Assembly: GCF_031759225.1 (NCBI RefSeq) | Contig: NZ_CP134494.1 | Coordinates: 2,974,501-3,038,500 of the forward strand | Source of the DNA: Mesobacillus jeotgali | GTDB lineage: Bacteria > Bacillota > Bacilli > Bacillales > Cytobacillaceae | Direction: 5' to 3' | Length of the DNA: 64,000 nt | Translations under genes and position numbers: made by a program | Shown here: piece after piece, positions 9,875-17,909 of the stretch | Position numbering within the stretch: position 1 is the stretch's first letter | How the letters are laid out: every line of letters begins with the position of its first letter | The notes under the pieces: generated by a model | What the model was told of the DNA's origin: nothing | Databases searched by the model: none | The model's input: the letters and a program-made list of their open reading frames with translations, nothing else

Positions 9875-10672
9875 TCAATTCTTATGTTCTTTTTGCACAT
9901 TTCTTTTTTTATCATTGTCCCCTTTATATTTTCTCCATCCCACATAGGACAATGTAAGAATGATGATGCTTCCAGTAGAAATCATTACCCACCAGAGTGA
10001 CGGATCCGCTTCATCCTCCGTCATATCATCAAAGATATTCTGCAGGTCCGACTCAAGTGCTTCCAGTTCTTCCTGGCTGGAGGCTGCTTCCAGAACCTGT
10101 GGCCGATACTGGTCGATAAAGCTGATTTTAGCATCAACCTTTTGGATTCTTTCCGGTGTGATGTCAATCTTCATGCTTGGATAAATGACATTGTACAATG
10201 ACAGGAATGAATTAAGATTCGAATGAAATCCATCATTATCTCCTTCGTATGCAGCAGCCTTCATATCATTGAAGACCGTCATGATAGGTCCCTCCATCTC
10301 AGTCCAAAGCGGTTGGTGAGTGGAGGCAATAGCATCAATCACAAGCCTGAATTTTGTAACCCTGTTCATCCTTTCAGCATGTCCCAAGTCAGTGTTAGCC
10401 ACTGCTTCGACAGCTTCATCATGTGCTACAGTAATAATCCGCAATTCATCCATAGAAAATGGACGACCATCCCCTGCGACTGCAAGGAATTCTTCTGAGA
10501 AATGATTTAACAATCTGTTTGCATCATCATATCGGTGAAGCTTGACCATTTGTAAAGCTTGGTCTGATATATTGTCCAGTTCCTCAACAGGCGACTTTGG
10601 TTCTGCATATGCTGCGAACGGTGCGATCAATAATAAAAGCACCGTAAAGAATAATAGATATTTTGCTCTCAT
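9875..10672 (-). CDS. ypjB: Sporulation protein YpjB
   Basis: The protein has 265 residues from the ATG at 10672, which has a GGGGGG ribosome binding site. A longer frame to 10720 lacks one. Residues 1-24 (MRAKYLLFFTVLLLLIAPFAAYA) look like a signal peptide. A long helical extracytoplasmic part follows, and a membrane helix near the C-terminus (WWVMISTGSIIILTLSYVGW) anchors it, with a basic cytoplasmic tail. It matches the YpjB family, annotated as sporulation-associated in B. subtilis with no known activity. It lies 75 bp downstream of ypjA, probably in the same transcript. Confidence 0.87.
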   Translation of the reverse strand: MRAKYLLFFTVLLLLIAPFAAYAEPKSPVEELDNISDQALQMVKLHRYDDANRLLNHFSEEFLAVAGDGRPFSMDELRIITVAHDEAVEAVANTDLGHAERMNRVTKFRLVIDAIASTHQPLWTEMEGPIMTVFNDMKAAAYEGDNDGFHSNLNSFLSLYNVIYPSMKIDITPERIQKVDAKISFIDQYRPQVLEAASSQEELEALESDLQNIFDDMTEDEADPSLWWVMISTGSIIILTLSYVGWRKYKGDNDKKRNVQKEHKN

Positions 10673-10747
10673 TCCTGTCCCCCCTCTAAATACTATTAAA
10701 ATGTATGAGAGGGTGGACAAGGTTAGACCAAAATTAAAGGGTTATCT

Positions 10748-11347
10748 TCATCTTTTTAGCGAAAGGGAGAATCGCTCAGGCCTCAGACCGAAATAATAGC
10801 CAATAGCAATTGAGAAAATACTCAGCCAGAAGGTAAAATACCCTATTTGATCCATATATAAATCTAGCGTGTGGTACCTTGGCATCATTCCAAAAACATA
10901 ATCAATGATTTCATTATGAAGAACGACAACTGCAGCGACAATCAGATGCCATGCTTTTATCCGATAAAAAGGAGCGTATAACACACCTTCCACCGCCATC
11001 GCAAAATGAGAGGCCATCAGCATGAGCCCAATCCAATCGAGCTGTCCTGAAACAAAGAAAACCATTAAGTTCATAACTACTGCCCAAAGGCCGTACTTGA
11101 CTAAGCTTACGATAGCCAACGCTTCCATTAAGGGCCAATTTCTCCCCATCAGGAATGCCCCTAAAACGAAGACAAAGAACAAGCTTGCGGTTGGACTATC
11201 CGGGACGAAAAGAAGAAAACGCGGTGGTGTATCGATAAGCTGCCATTTGTACCAGTAGTACCCGTAAGCAGTCCCTAAAACATTCACCCAAAATAACAGC
11301 CACAGTACGGACCTGTTCCCTAGTAAAGGGTATAATCTTTTTATCAT
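10748..11347 (-). CDS. ypjA: YpjA family membrane protein (DUF1405)
   Basis: The protein has 199 residues and about five to six membrane helices, starting MIKRLYPLLGNRSVLWLLFW. The family segment GTAYGYYWYKWQLIDTPP is clear, as is FGMMPRYHTLDLYMDQIGYFT. I set the start at 11347 because GGAG lies nine bases upstream; the frame stays open to 11431 but that region has no ribosome binding site. The function is unknown. It precedes ypjB and follows the qcr operon, with a terminator between. Confidence 0.87.
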   Translation of the reverse strand: MIKRLYPLLGNRSVLWLLFWVNVLGTAYGYYWYKWQLIDTPPRFLLFVPDSPTASLFFVFVLGAFLMGRNWPLMEALAIVSLVKYGLWAVVMNLMVFFVSGQLDWIGLMLMASHFAMAVEGVLYAPFYRIKAWHLIVAAVVVLHNEIIDYVFGMMPRYHTLDLYMDQIGYFTFWLSIFSIAIGYYFGLRPERFSLSLKR

Positions 11348-11520
11348 CTTGACTATCTCCATTCCCAAGTTTTCTATCACTATTATTACAGTTTGTAGAA
11401 AATAATCCAAGTTTTCCTTATTTGTTTTCATTAAATCCTGTATGTATTACTTCATTCCCTGTAAAGTGTTCATTTCGTATGGATCGAGGATTCCCAAGTC
11501 TAAGTGACTGCAATCTGCAC

Positions 11521-11555
11521 AAAAAAGAACCTGCAAGTTACCTTACAGGTTCTTT
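11521..11555 (-). terminator. Intrinsic terminator downstream of qcrC
   Basis: On the minus strand AAAGAACCTGTAAGG and a matching CTTGCAGGTTCTTTTTT form a long stem followed by six T. It ends the qcrABC transcript just after the qcrC stop. Confidence 0.88.
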
Positions 11556-11561
11556 GTAATA

Positions 11562-12320
11562 TTACTCGCTAAGGCCATCGATGAATTCAGCAAGTGTCTG
11601 AAGTTCTTCGTCCGTTCCTTTGAAGACTGCAGGCATGCTTCCCTTACCGTTCTTGGCAACGTCAGCGATTTCTTCTGCACTCATTTTTGTATCCAGCAAA
11701 CTTGGCGCTGCAGCCCCACCGGCAAGTTCACCGCCATGGCATGAAGTACAAGTTTGCGCTTGAGCAATTTTATATCCATCAGAGTTTTTGTCGATTTCGA
11801 CATCCACAATCTGTCCCTGTTTCTTGGCTGCTTCCCAGTCATGGTGGGCAACAGATTCCCAAGTAAGGTAGAAGATTGAAGCGATCGACAACAACATAAA
11901 TCCGGTTGCAAGCGGACGCTTTGATGGACGGCGTTCTGGGCCGCGGTCAATAAATGGAGCCAGCATAAGCGCTCCAAACGCAAGACCCGGGATAACCAAT
12001 GCCCCGATTACTGTGTACGGACCGGAAGCATAGGAATATTTAAGCAATTGATATAAGAATAAGAAATACCAGTCTGGCAATGGAATATACGCTGTGTCAG
12101 TAGGATCGGCAATCCTCTCAAGCGGAGACGGGTGAGCAATAGTCAAGCTCAAGTATCCGATGAGGAAGACAGCACCAACCATCCATTCCTTCAATAGGAA
12201 GTTTGGCCAAAACGCTTCCGTTTTGCCAGGGTATTCCGAGTAATCTTTCGGAATATTAGGCTTACGTTCTGCAGGGACACGAGAGTCTCCTACGAACTTC
12301 ATACCTTTACCACGATGCAT
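11562..12320 (-). CDS. qcrC: Menaquinol:cytochrome c reductase cytochrome b/c subunit QcrC
   Basis: QcrC combines subunit IV of cytochrome b with a fused cytochrome c domain, the design found in Bacillus bc complexes. The 252-residue protein has three membrane helices, with PDWYFLFLYQLLKY near residue 83 corresponding to the PEWY quinol-oxidation motif. It also has one c-type haem site CTSCH near residue 190, with a downstream Met (GSMPAVF) as the likely second ligand. It acts in the cell membrane, passing electrons from menaquinol to cytochrome c. It is last in the qcrA-qcrB-qcrC operon. Confidence 0.95.
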   Translation of the reverse strand: MHRGKGMKFVGDSRVPAERKPNIPKDYSEYPGKTEAFWPNFLLKEWMVGAVFLIGYLSLTIAHPSPLERIADPTDTAYIPLPDWYFLFLYQLLKYSYASGPYTVIGALVIPGLAFGALMLAPFIDRGPERRPSKRPLATGFMLLSIASIFYLTWESVAHHDWEAAKKQGQIVDVEIDKNSDGYKIAQAQTCTSCHGGELAGGAAAPSLLDTKMSAEEIADVAKNGKGSMPAVFKGTDEELQTLAEFIDGLSE

Positions 12321-12387
12321 CGAGCAATCCCCTCCTTTTTCCGTATCATTGGCGAATCAGTATTCGCACAATATTTTCATTCGAATT

Positions 12388-13062
12388 TTACAATGGACCA
12401 GAAATACCTTGCTTACGAATCATCAGGAAGTGCGCTCCCATCAAGCCTAAAAGTGCAGCAGGCAGGAAGAATACGTGGATCGCGAAGAAACGAGTCAAGG
12501 TTTGAGCACCAACGATCGTTGAATGTCCGGAAAGTAATGTCTTAATGTAAGGCCCGATCAATGGAACAGCCTCTGCAATTTGCAATGTAACCTTAGTTGC
12601 GAACAATGCTTTCATATCCCATGGAAGCAAGTAGCCTGTTAAGCCAAGAGCCAGCATGACGAAGAAAATCAAAACTCCGACAACCCAGTTCAATTCACGA
12701 GGTTTCTTATAAGCGCCCTGGAAGAACACGCGAAGCGTATGTAAGAACATCATAACGATTACAAGGCTCGCACCCCAGTGATGCATACCGCGGACGATTT
12801 GTCCAAATGCTACCTGGTTTTGAAGATAATAAACAGATTCCCAAGCATTCTTGATATCCGGTACGTAATACATTGTCAGGAACATCCCGGATAGAATCTG
12901 AATGACAGTGATGAAAAACGTCAGACCGCCAAAGCAATACACGAACGCAGAAAAGTGGTGCGCCGGGTTAACGTGCTCAGGAACCTCATGGTCTGCGATA
13001 TCGCGCCACAAAGGCGTAATATCTAAACGCTCATCTACCCAATCGTAAATTTTGTTTAACAA
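12388..13062 (-). CDS. qcrB: Menaquinol:cytochrome c reductase cytochrome b subunit QcrB
   Basis: QcrB is the short, cytochrome b6-type haem b subunit (224 residues, four membrane helices). The haem-ligand histidines lie in RGMHHWGASLV, FLHTLRVF, FFAIHVFFLP and GAHFLMI. Cys43 in FVYCFGG is the residue that in Bacillus and b6f complexes binds an extra haem c covalently, so the unusual third haem is expected. It follows qcrA by 3 bp. A 67-bp gap with no visible terminator separates it from qcrC. Confidence 0.95.
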   Translation of the reverse strand: MLNKIYDWVDERLDITPLWRDIADHEVPEHVNPAHHFSAFVYCFGGLTFFITVIQILSGMFLTMYYVPDIKNAWESVYYLQNQVAFGQIVRGMHHWGASLVIVMMFLHTLRVFFQGAYKKPRELNWVVGVLIFFVMLALGLTGYLLPWDMKALFATKVTLQIAEAVPLIGPYIKTLLSGHSTIVGAQTLTRFFAIHVFFLPAALLGLMGAHFLMIRKQGISGPL

Positions 13063-13065
13063 AGA

Positions 13066-13572
13066 TTACGCCCCCTTTCGTGGTTCGGCTTTTCCTACAT
13101 AAAGGAACCCGTCTTTTTCTTTTGTTGGATATACATCCAATGGTGCCAACGGCGGTGTGCCCGGCACGTTTGTACCGTCCTTTTCGTAAAGGCCGTAGTG
13201 GCATGGACAGAAGAACATGTTCGGATTTTTCTTATCCGTATTCCAGTCTACGACACAACCAAGGTGTTTACATACCGGTGACAGGGCAACAATCTCCCCG
13301 CCTTCGTTCTTGAACACCCAAGCAGTTCCAGTTTCTTCGGATTCATACCATGCATCTTTTTGTGTGAATGAAAAGTTGACTTTTTGCGGTTCATTTGTGA
13401 TTTCTGCGATCTTCAATGGAGTCGCGATAAAATCTCCCGCATCTTCACCCTTAAGTACAGGATCGACGGCAAATCGAACCATTGGCATCAGCATCCCTGC
13501 AGCCATGAAACCGCCTACACCTGTTAGAGTATAGTTTAAGAATTGACGTCTTGAAACACGATGCTTACTCAC
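13066..13572 (-). CDS. qcrA: Rieske iron-sulphur subunit QcrA of menaquinol:cytochrome c reductase
   Basis: QcrA carries the 2Fe-2S cluster that takes electrons from menaquinol at the outer membrane face. The 168-residue protein starts with a twin-arginine signal (SRRQFLNYTLTG) and one membrane anchor. It has the two Rieske boxes CKHLGCVVDW and CPCHYGLYE, with two cysteines and two histidines intact. The start is GTG at 13572 after GGGGGG. It is the first gene of qcrABC. The upstream gap 13573-13727 is AT-rich and presumably holds the operon promoter, but I could not settle on one pair of boxes. Confidence 0.95.
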   Translation of the reverse strand: MSKHRVSRRQFLNYTLTGVGGFMAAGMLMPMVRFAVDPVLKGEDAGDFIATPLKIAEITNEPQKVNFSFTQKDAWYESEETGTAWVFKNEGGEIVALSPVCKHLGCVVDWNTDKKNPNMFFCPCHYGLYEKDGTNVPGTPPLAPLDVYPTKEKDGFLYVGKAEPRKGA

Positions 13573-13727
13573 GCTATTCCCCCCTCTATTCCCAAGTTAA
13601 GTCCCCAACGGACATAATTTAAACACATTTTAAAACTAGGACATAACCATGATATATCAATCTCATTACAAAATCAATATAATACTATGTTGAAAACATT
13701 TTTTGCAGTGATAAAAATAACATAGAA

Positions 13728-14183
13728 TTATTCTTCTTCCCATTTCTCTGTAAACAAAGATAATAATTGCTTCACCTGATCATCCACAATGGCAACTTTC
13801 TGCTGTTCCTGCATATGCTCCAACGACAAGGAAGGAAGCCATAGGACATTTCCCGTCAGCTCTTTCTCCTGCTGCCTCCAGCGGCTGTCGGACGTCACAT
13901 AAAAAATATGTTTGAATTGCTTGTCCAATAGAGTGTTCTCCCAGTCCTTAAGGGCATTCAAACTTCCCTCATTTTCCTTTATGTATACAAAGTCAGGCAA
14001 AAGGAAGATCCTTCCGCGAAACTGCTTCTCCAGCTGTGATGTAAGTATCCCAATGAATTCCGCCATCGAAGCATTTTGTTTCATGTCATCACCAAAAGAA
14101 ACCGGCAAAAGCGGGACGATCACTGTGTCAACATACTCAGCAGCTTTCTGGTACATTTCTACATCTGCTGCCACCCATTTCAT
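13728..14183 (-). CDS. ypiF: YpiF family protein (DUF2487)
   Basis: The protein has 151 residues from the ATG at 14183 (MKWVAADVEMYQKAAEYVDT), which has GGAG eight bases upstream and matches the usual start of the family. A longer open frame to 14342 is not supported. It is a soluble protein with the conserved opening followed by VIVPLLPVSFGDDMKQNASM and FVYIKENE. The function is unknown. In B. subtilis it sits at the same place, before qcrA. Here the 53-bp repeat array lies upstream of it, between it and ypiB. Confidence 0.82.
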   Translation of the reverse strand: MKWVAADVEMYQKAAEYVDTVIVPLLPVSFGDDMKQNASMAEFIGILTSQLEKQFRGRIFLLPDFVYIKENEGSLNALKDWENTLLDKQFKHIFYVTSDSRWRQQEKELTGNVLWLPSLSLEHMQEQQKVAIVDDQVKQLLSLFTEKWEEE

Positions 14184-14346
14184 AACACCAACTCCATCAT
14201 TCTTTTTCGGACAAAAGGTCCCTTCTACATCCATTCTATATAATATCATGATTAAAATCAGTTTTCGAATCGTATGTTGGGGTTGAGAGGGATTGGGTAT
14301 CAACTTTAGGAGGGTACCGGGATTTGATCGTGATTGAGCCAAAAGC

Positions 14347-14366
14347 GCAGCTTCCCCCGTGAAGCT
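14347..14366. other. Short inverted repeat between ypiF and the repeat array
   Basis: CAGCTTC and GAAGCTG form a 7-bp stem around a 6-nt loop (about 14347-14366). No T-run follows in either direction, so it is not a standard terminator. About 30 bp before it, AGGGTACCGGGATTTGAT (from 14311) resembles a decayed right half of the 53-bp repeat unit. Confidence 0.4.
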
Positions 14367-14423
14367 GGCCGGAGTAACATGGGTTACAACCTATACACTT
14401 TGTCAGAAGTCGAGGCAAAGGTG

Positions 14424-14901
14424 CCCTTATGCAACCTATTCTTCCTCTATAAGGGTACCGTTGGTGGCGATAGATACCCTTATGCTACCAACTCTCACTC
14501 TATAAGGGTACCGTTCGTGACGATAGACACCCTTATGCAACCTATTCTTCCTCTATAAGGGTACCATTCTTGACGATAGACACCCTTATGCAACCATCTC
14601 TCCCTCTATAAGGGTACCGTTCTTGACGATAGACACCCTTATGCAACCAATTCTTCCTCTATAAGGGTACCGTTCTTGACGATAGACACCCTTATGCTAC
14701 CAACTCTCACTCTATAAGGGTACCGTTCTTGACGATAGACACCCTTATGCTACCATTTTCCCCTCTATAAAGGTACCGTTCTTGACGATAGACACCCTTA
14801 TGCTACCAATTCTCCCTCTATAAAGGTACCATTCTTGACGATAGACACCCTTATGCTACCAACTCTCACTCTATAAGGGTACCGTTCATCACGAAAGGGT
14901 A
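14424..14901. repeat. Tandem array of nine 53-bp units with an internal inverted repeat (array 1)
   Basis: Nine units begin at 14424, 14477, 14530, 14583, 14636, 14689, 14742, 14795 and 14848, always 53 bp apart. Each has CCCTTAT, an 18-nt pyrimidine-rich spacer, ATAAGGG (ATAAAGG in units 7 and 8) and a linker of about 21 nt reading TACCGTTCTTGACGATAGAC in most units. The linker is better conserved than the 18-nt spacer. The array lies after the ypiB terminator and before ypiF and contains no credible gene. No T-runs follow the inverted repeats, so they are not terminators. A second array with the same spacing is at about 48 kb. Confidence 0.95.
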
Positions 14902-14925
14902 CTTCCTCGCCAAAAAAGCCAAAAT

Positions 14926-14951
14926 AAAAAGCCTGCTATCAATAGCAAGCT
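14926..14951 (-). terminator. Intrinsic terminator at the end of ypiB
   Basis: On the minus strand AGCTTGCTATT and GATAGCAGGCT form a stem that begins at the ypiB stop codon and is followed by TTTTTATTTT. It separates the ypiA-ypiB transcript from the repeat array. Confidence 0.85.
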
Positions 14952-15504
14952 ATAACGAATTGACTGTGCCCAATCTTTTTAATTGTTCTGTAAGTTGTTC
15001 AAAAGCTTTCTGGTCCTGGCTGTCCAGTGCTTCATCGATCATGGTGAGCAGTTTGTCTTTTTGGAACTTTTGGATACTTTCTTCAAGGAATCTTTCTGCT
15101 ACCATCTTGTCACTTTCGCTGATTTGGAGCTGGCCTGGAACGTATGGGTTTTCTTCCAGTACGGCCGCAAACTGGTGGGCTTTGTTTGAAGCGTGGAAAT
15201 TCAATTGGATGTAAATTTCTTCTTCTCTGTTCAGACGAATGTCGTGGAACGACTTTTCTGCATCCGTCGTCATCACGTTTTCTTTGAAGAACCTGAATGG
15301 CACTTCATCGACGCAATGGGTCGACATCACTAATCCCCTTGGACAATACTGTGCATTATCCACAAAGTGCACCTTTTCCATCAGCTGGTCATGGCTCATC
15401 AAGTAGTTAAGGATCCAAACGCATTCCCGCCTTTTAAGCTGATAATGGTTCAAAAACCAGCGAATAAAATCCTTTTTCTCGTTGACAGATACAGGGGTTG
15501 TCAT
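14950..15504 (-). CDS. ypiB: YpiB family protein (UPF0302)
   Basis: The protein has 184 residues and starts [20 protein letters not shown]. It contains the family block [28 protein letters not shown], and ends in a helical YpiB-type C-terminus ([20 protein letters not shown]) common in Bacillaceae. The ATG at 15504 lies eight bases after GGAGGG; the longer frame to 15525 lacks a site. The biochemical role is not established. It follows ypiA by 42 bp and is very probably cotranscribed with it. Confidence 0.88.
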   Translation of the reverse strand: MTTPVSVNEKKDFIRWFLNHYQLKRRECVWILNYLMSHDQLMEKVHFVDNAQYCPRGLVMSTHCVDEVPFRFFKENVMTTDAEKSFHDIRLNREEEIYIQLNFHASNKAHQFAAVLEENPYVPGQLQISESDKMVAERFLEESIQKFQKDKLLTMIDEALDSQDQKAFEQLTEQLKRLGTVNSL

Positions 15505-15546
15505 TTTTGAATCCCTCCTCTGCATAACTCAATTTTTGTGTTGAAA

Positions 15547-16812
15547 TTACTGATTCTCCGTCAAGCGTTCCAATAACTCACGGAATTCTTCATTGCCAGG
15601 TTCTTTTTCAACTAACTTACTAAAAATTTCGGCAGCGTCGGCCATTTTTCCTTCTTCAATTAAAAAATATCCGTAGTCTGTCAAAAATTCTTTGTTGTCT
15701 TTAAAGAAAGTATATGCTAGTTGGTATTTGTTTAATGACTGTGAAAAATCTTCAATTTGCTGGTAAGCTACTGCCTCATCCCACAAAATCTGAGGTTCCT
15801 CTTCCTCTTCGTGGATATCAGCTGCCCGCACCAGTTCCAGCACATCCTCATAGCGTTCCTGCTTGAGGAGCAGTTTATTAAGGACAAGGACCCCTTCCAT
15901 GAACCCCGGGTCAATGGCAATTGATTCTCGAAGCAATTTTTCAGCTGCTTCTTCATCGGGGATTTTAAGGGCCAATTTGCCGCCATAAAAATATAAATCT
16001 TTATTGAATTCATCCTGATCGATTCCCTGTTTTACAGCTTCGAACGCCTCTTCTACCATTTCTTCTCGCTCATAGGCTTTGGCCAGATAAAGGTAAAGGG
16101 AGTGATATTCAGGGTCAAGAGCCTTAAGTTCCTCGAATTTCTCGATCGCTGTTTTATTATAGCCTGCCTGCAACGCTGTAAAAGCAAAACCGAACAAAGT
16201 ATTATTTTCCAGTTTTTGCTCAAGCGCTTTTTCATAAAATTGGAGAGCTTCCTCAAACGATCCGCCCGCACTTAAAGCTTCTGCCAATCTCTGATTGATG
16301 TTCACTCCGCCAATTTCCTCATGTGTCTTAAGAACGGTTTCATAATACTGAATCGCTTCAACCAATTTTCCCTGGTGAGCGTATAGCTCACCTAAAGCGA
16401 AGTCAATCACAGGCTCATCCGATAAAATCCTTTTAGCTTCATGAAGCTTCTTTTCGCTTACTTCAAACAGACCCTCCATCTGATACAGGTCAGCCAATAG
16501 AAGCAGCGCTTGAGGGAAAGAAGGATCATTTTCATTTACTCTTTCAAGCGTAAGCATGGCCTCTTCCTCATTGCCCATTTCAATCTGGGTTTCGGCGAGC
16601 AACACATGGAGTTCACCTTCATCGGGATAATTCTTCAATAAACTTTCAATCAAAGCCCCTGTTTCTTCCATAAAACCGAAACGGAATAGCTCCTCGGAAA
16701 GTAAGAATTTTTCCTCGTCGCTGCCTTTTTCAAGAATTTCCTTATAGGCAGCCATTGCTTTTTCAAGTTGACCATTTTCAATATAATTTGTTATCTCTTT
16801 TACTTCGACCAT
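15547..16812 (-). CDS. ypiA: TPR-repeat protein YpiA
   Basis: The protein has about 421 residues and is made almost wholly of tetratricopeptide repeats: successive helical pairs such as ELHVLLAETQIEMGNEEEAM, VIDFALGELYAHQGKLVEAI and EFLTDYGYFLIEEGKMADAA run from residue 1 to the end. It has no signal peptide or membrane segment and is acidic. TPR proteins are scaffolds for other proteins; the partner is unknown. The start may be the ATG at 16812 (MVEVKEI, AGGATG six bases upstream) or the in-frame ATG at 16821. It heads the ypiA-ypiB pair and follows the uncharacterised gene at 16865. Confidence 0.9.
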   Translation of the reverse strand: MVEVKEITNYIENGQLEKAMAAYKEILEKGSDEEKFLLSEELFRFGFMEETGALIESLLKNYPDEGELHVLLAETQIEMGNEEEAMLTLERVNENDPSFPQALLLLADLYQMEGLFEVSEKKLHEAKRILSDEPVIDFALGELYAHQGKLVEAIQYYETVLKTHEEIGGVNINQRLAEALSAGGSFEEALQFYEKALEQKLENNTLFGFAFTALQAGYNKTAIEKFEELKALDPEYHSLYLYLAKAYEREEMVEEAFEAVKQGIDQDEFNKDLYFYGGKLALKIPDEEAAEKLLRESIAIDPGFMEGVLVLNKLLLKQERYEDVLELVRAADIHEEEEEPQILWDEAVAYQQIEDFSQSLNKYQLAYTFFKDNKEFLTDYGYFLIEEGKMADAAEIFSKLVEKEPGNEEFRELLERLTENQ

Positions 16813-16864
16813 TTCTATCATCCTATCTTCACTTCAGGCTTCGCAATCAATACGAAAAAAGCCT

Positions 16865-17770
16865 TTAATAATTATCTGTAAAAAATCCTGGTGTCCTAAT
16901 TATAACATTCTCTCCCTTTCCTGGCCGATAATAAACCTCACTCCCTGCACGAATCACTCTCCCCTTATCAACAGTGACTGCAAGATGCTTCGATTGGAAA
17001 AACAATCCGTGTTCATCACGATGTTTTGTATCCGCGTTGATATTGTATAGATTATAGCTGAGTTCCCCGCCATTGTGCAGATTGGATTTCGCTGGGAAGA
17101 TTCCTGTTTTCTTTAGAACCGACCTTGACACGGGGCCAGGGTTCGACAAGTCATCATGCACCGCGGGAACCTTCTCTTTTTTCATCAAATCACTCCAGGT
17201 ATCGAGCTGTATCTGCCTTCCCTTTTTATGCTTGCTTTCAGGAAAGACCGGAATGATCGGACAGTTATAAGGAAAAAGCGCTTCCTTGATCCATCCCCAA
17301 GGCATCGTCTTTAAGTTGTCGAATTCGTCAATTTCCAGAAAGATCGCTGGGATTTTAAGTTTTTTGCACTTCCGGATAAATCCAGGATTCAAAAGGCGCG
17401 GGGGGATGCTGACCCCCAGGACAAAATCGATTGGGCTGTCCAACAAATCACTTTTCGCCTGCTTAAGCTTTTCTTCCAGCTGCCGTTCGAATTGGATTTT
17501 TACTGTAGTGAAAACAACGTTGCTGCCCTTCAAGATGAAATTTTTCATGTAATATTCTTTTCTCTCTTTAAAAGACTCTTTTACAGGGAGATTCGGATCA
17601 AAGAGGACATGAGTCGGGGTCATAACATAGGTGTCCGCATCCATCCTCATATAGTTATAGCGATCAAATTGGGACGCTGCAGATATGATTCGCTGGCCCT
17701 CTACCAGCATACTCATATCGGTGAAGGCTTGTCCCTTCATGAGGTGGACATTTTCTATAATGTATGCCAT
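16865..17770 (-). CDS. Uncharacterised protein with an amidohydrolase-like N-terminus
   Basis: The 301-residue protein is not one I can name. Its start, YIIENVHLMKGQAFTDMSML then VEGQRI, resembles the N-terminal beta-sandwich strand of the amidohydrolase superfamily. VMTPTHVLFDPNLP near residue 50 sits where those enzymes have their HxH metal motif, but the histidine pair is absent. It has no signal peptide or membrane segment. The C-terminal part (KHLAVTVDKGRVIRAGSEVYY) could be the second half of the same sandwich. It may be a catalytically dead relative; that is inference. It lies between aroA and ypiA, with terminators suggesting its own transcript. Confidence 0.75.
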   Translation of the reverse strand: MAYIIENVHLMKGQAFTDMSMLVEGQRIISAASQFDRYNYMRMDADTYVMTPTHVLFDPNLPVKESFKERKEYYMKNFILKGSNVVFTTVKIQFERQLEEKLKQAKSDLLDSPIDFVLGVSIPPRLLNPGFIRKCKKLKIPAIFLEIDEFDNLKTMPWGWIKEALFPYNCPIIPVFPESKHKKGRQIQLDTWSDLMKKEKVPAVHDDLSNPGPVSRSVLKKTGIFPAKSNLHNGGELSYNLYNINADTKHRDEHGLFFQSKHLAVTVDKGRVIRAGSEVYYRPGKGENVIIRTPGFFTDNY

Positions 17771-17860
17771 AAAACCACTCCTTTATCGGTCTTATGACAA
17801 ACTATGCTGAAATCGGGAGAATATAACGCAGTTTTACTTGATTTACCGTATAAATAGACA

Positions 17861-17892
17861 GAAGGCCATCCATTGCTCATGATTGGCCTTCC
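17861..17892 (-). terminator. Intrinsic terminator downstream of aroA
   Basis: On the minus strand GGAAGGCCAATC and GATGGCCTTC pair around a 10-nt loop. The following T-run is interrupted (TGTCTATTTATA), so the terminator may be leaky. It closes the aromatic supraoperon. Confidence 0.65.
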
Positions 17893-17909
17893 TTAAGAAC
17901 AAAACTATG

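Noticed and set aside
13573..13727. Promoter for qcrABC
   Set aside because: Several TTGATT/TATATC-like boxes occur but none with spacing of 16-18 bp that stands out from AT-rich background.
14236..14558. Open frames of 60-74 codons crossing the 53-bp array and its left flank
   Set aside because: They arise from the repeat sequence, lack ribosome binding sites and have no family resemblance.
14424..14901. The 53-bp array as a CRISPR
   Set aside because: The whole unit is repeated, including the parts that would be spacers; no unique spacers or cas genes are present. The 48-kb array fails for the same reasons.
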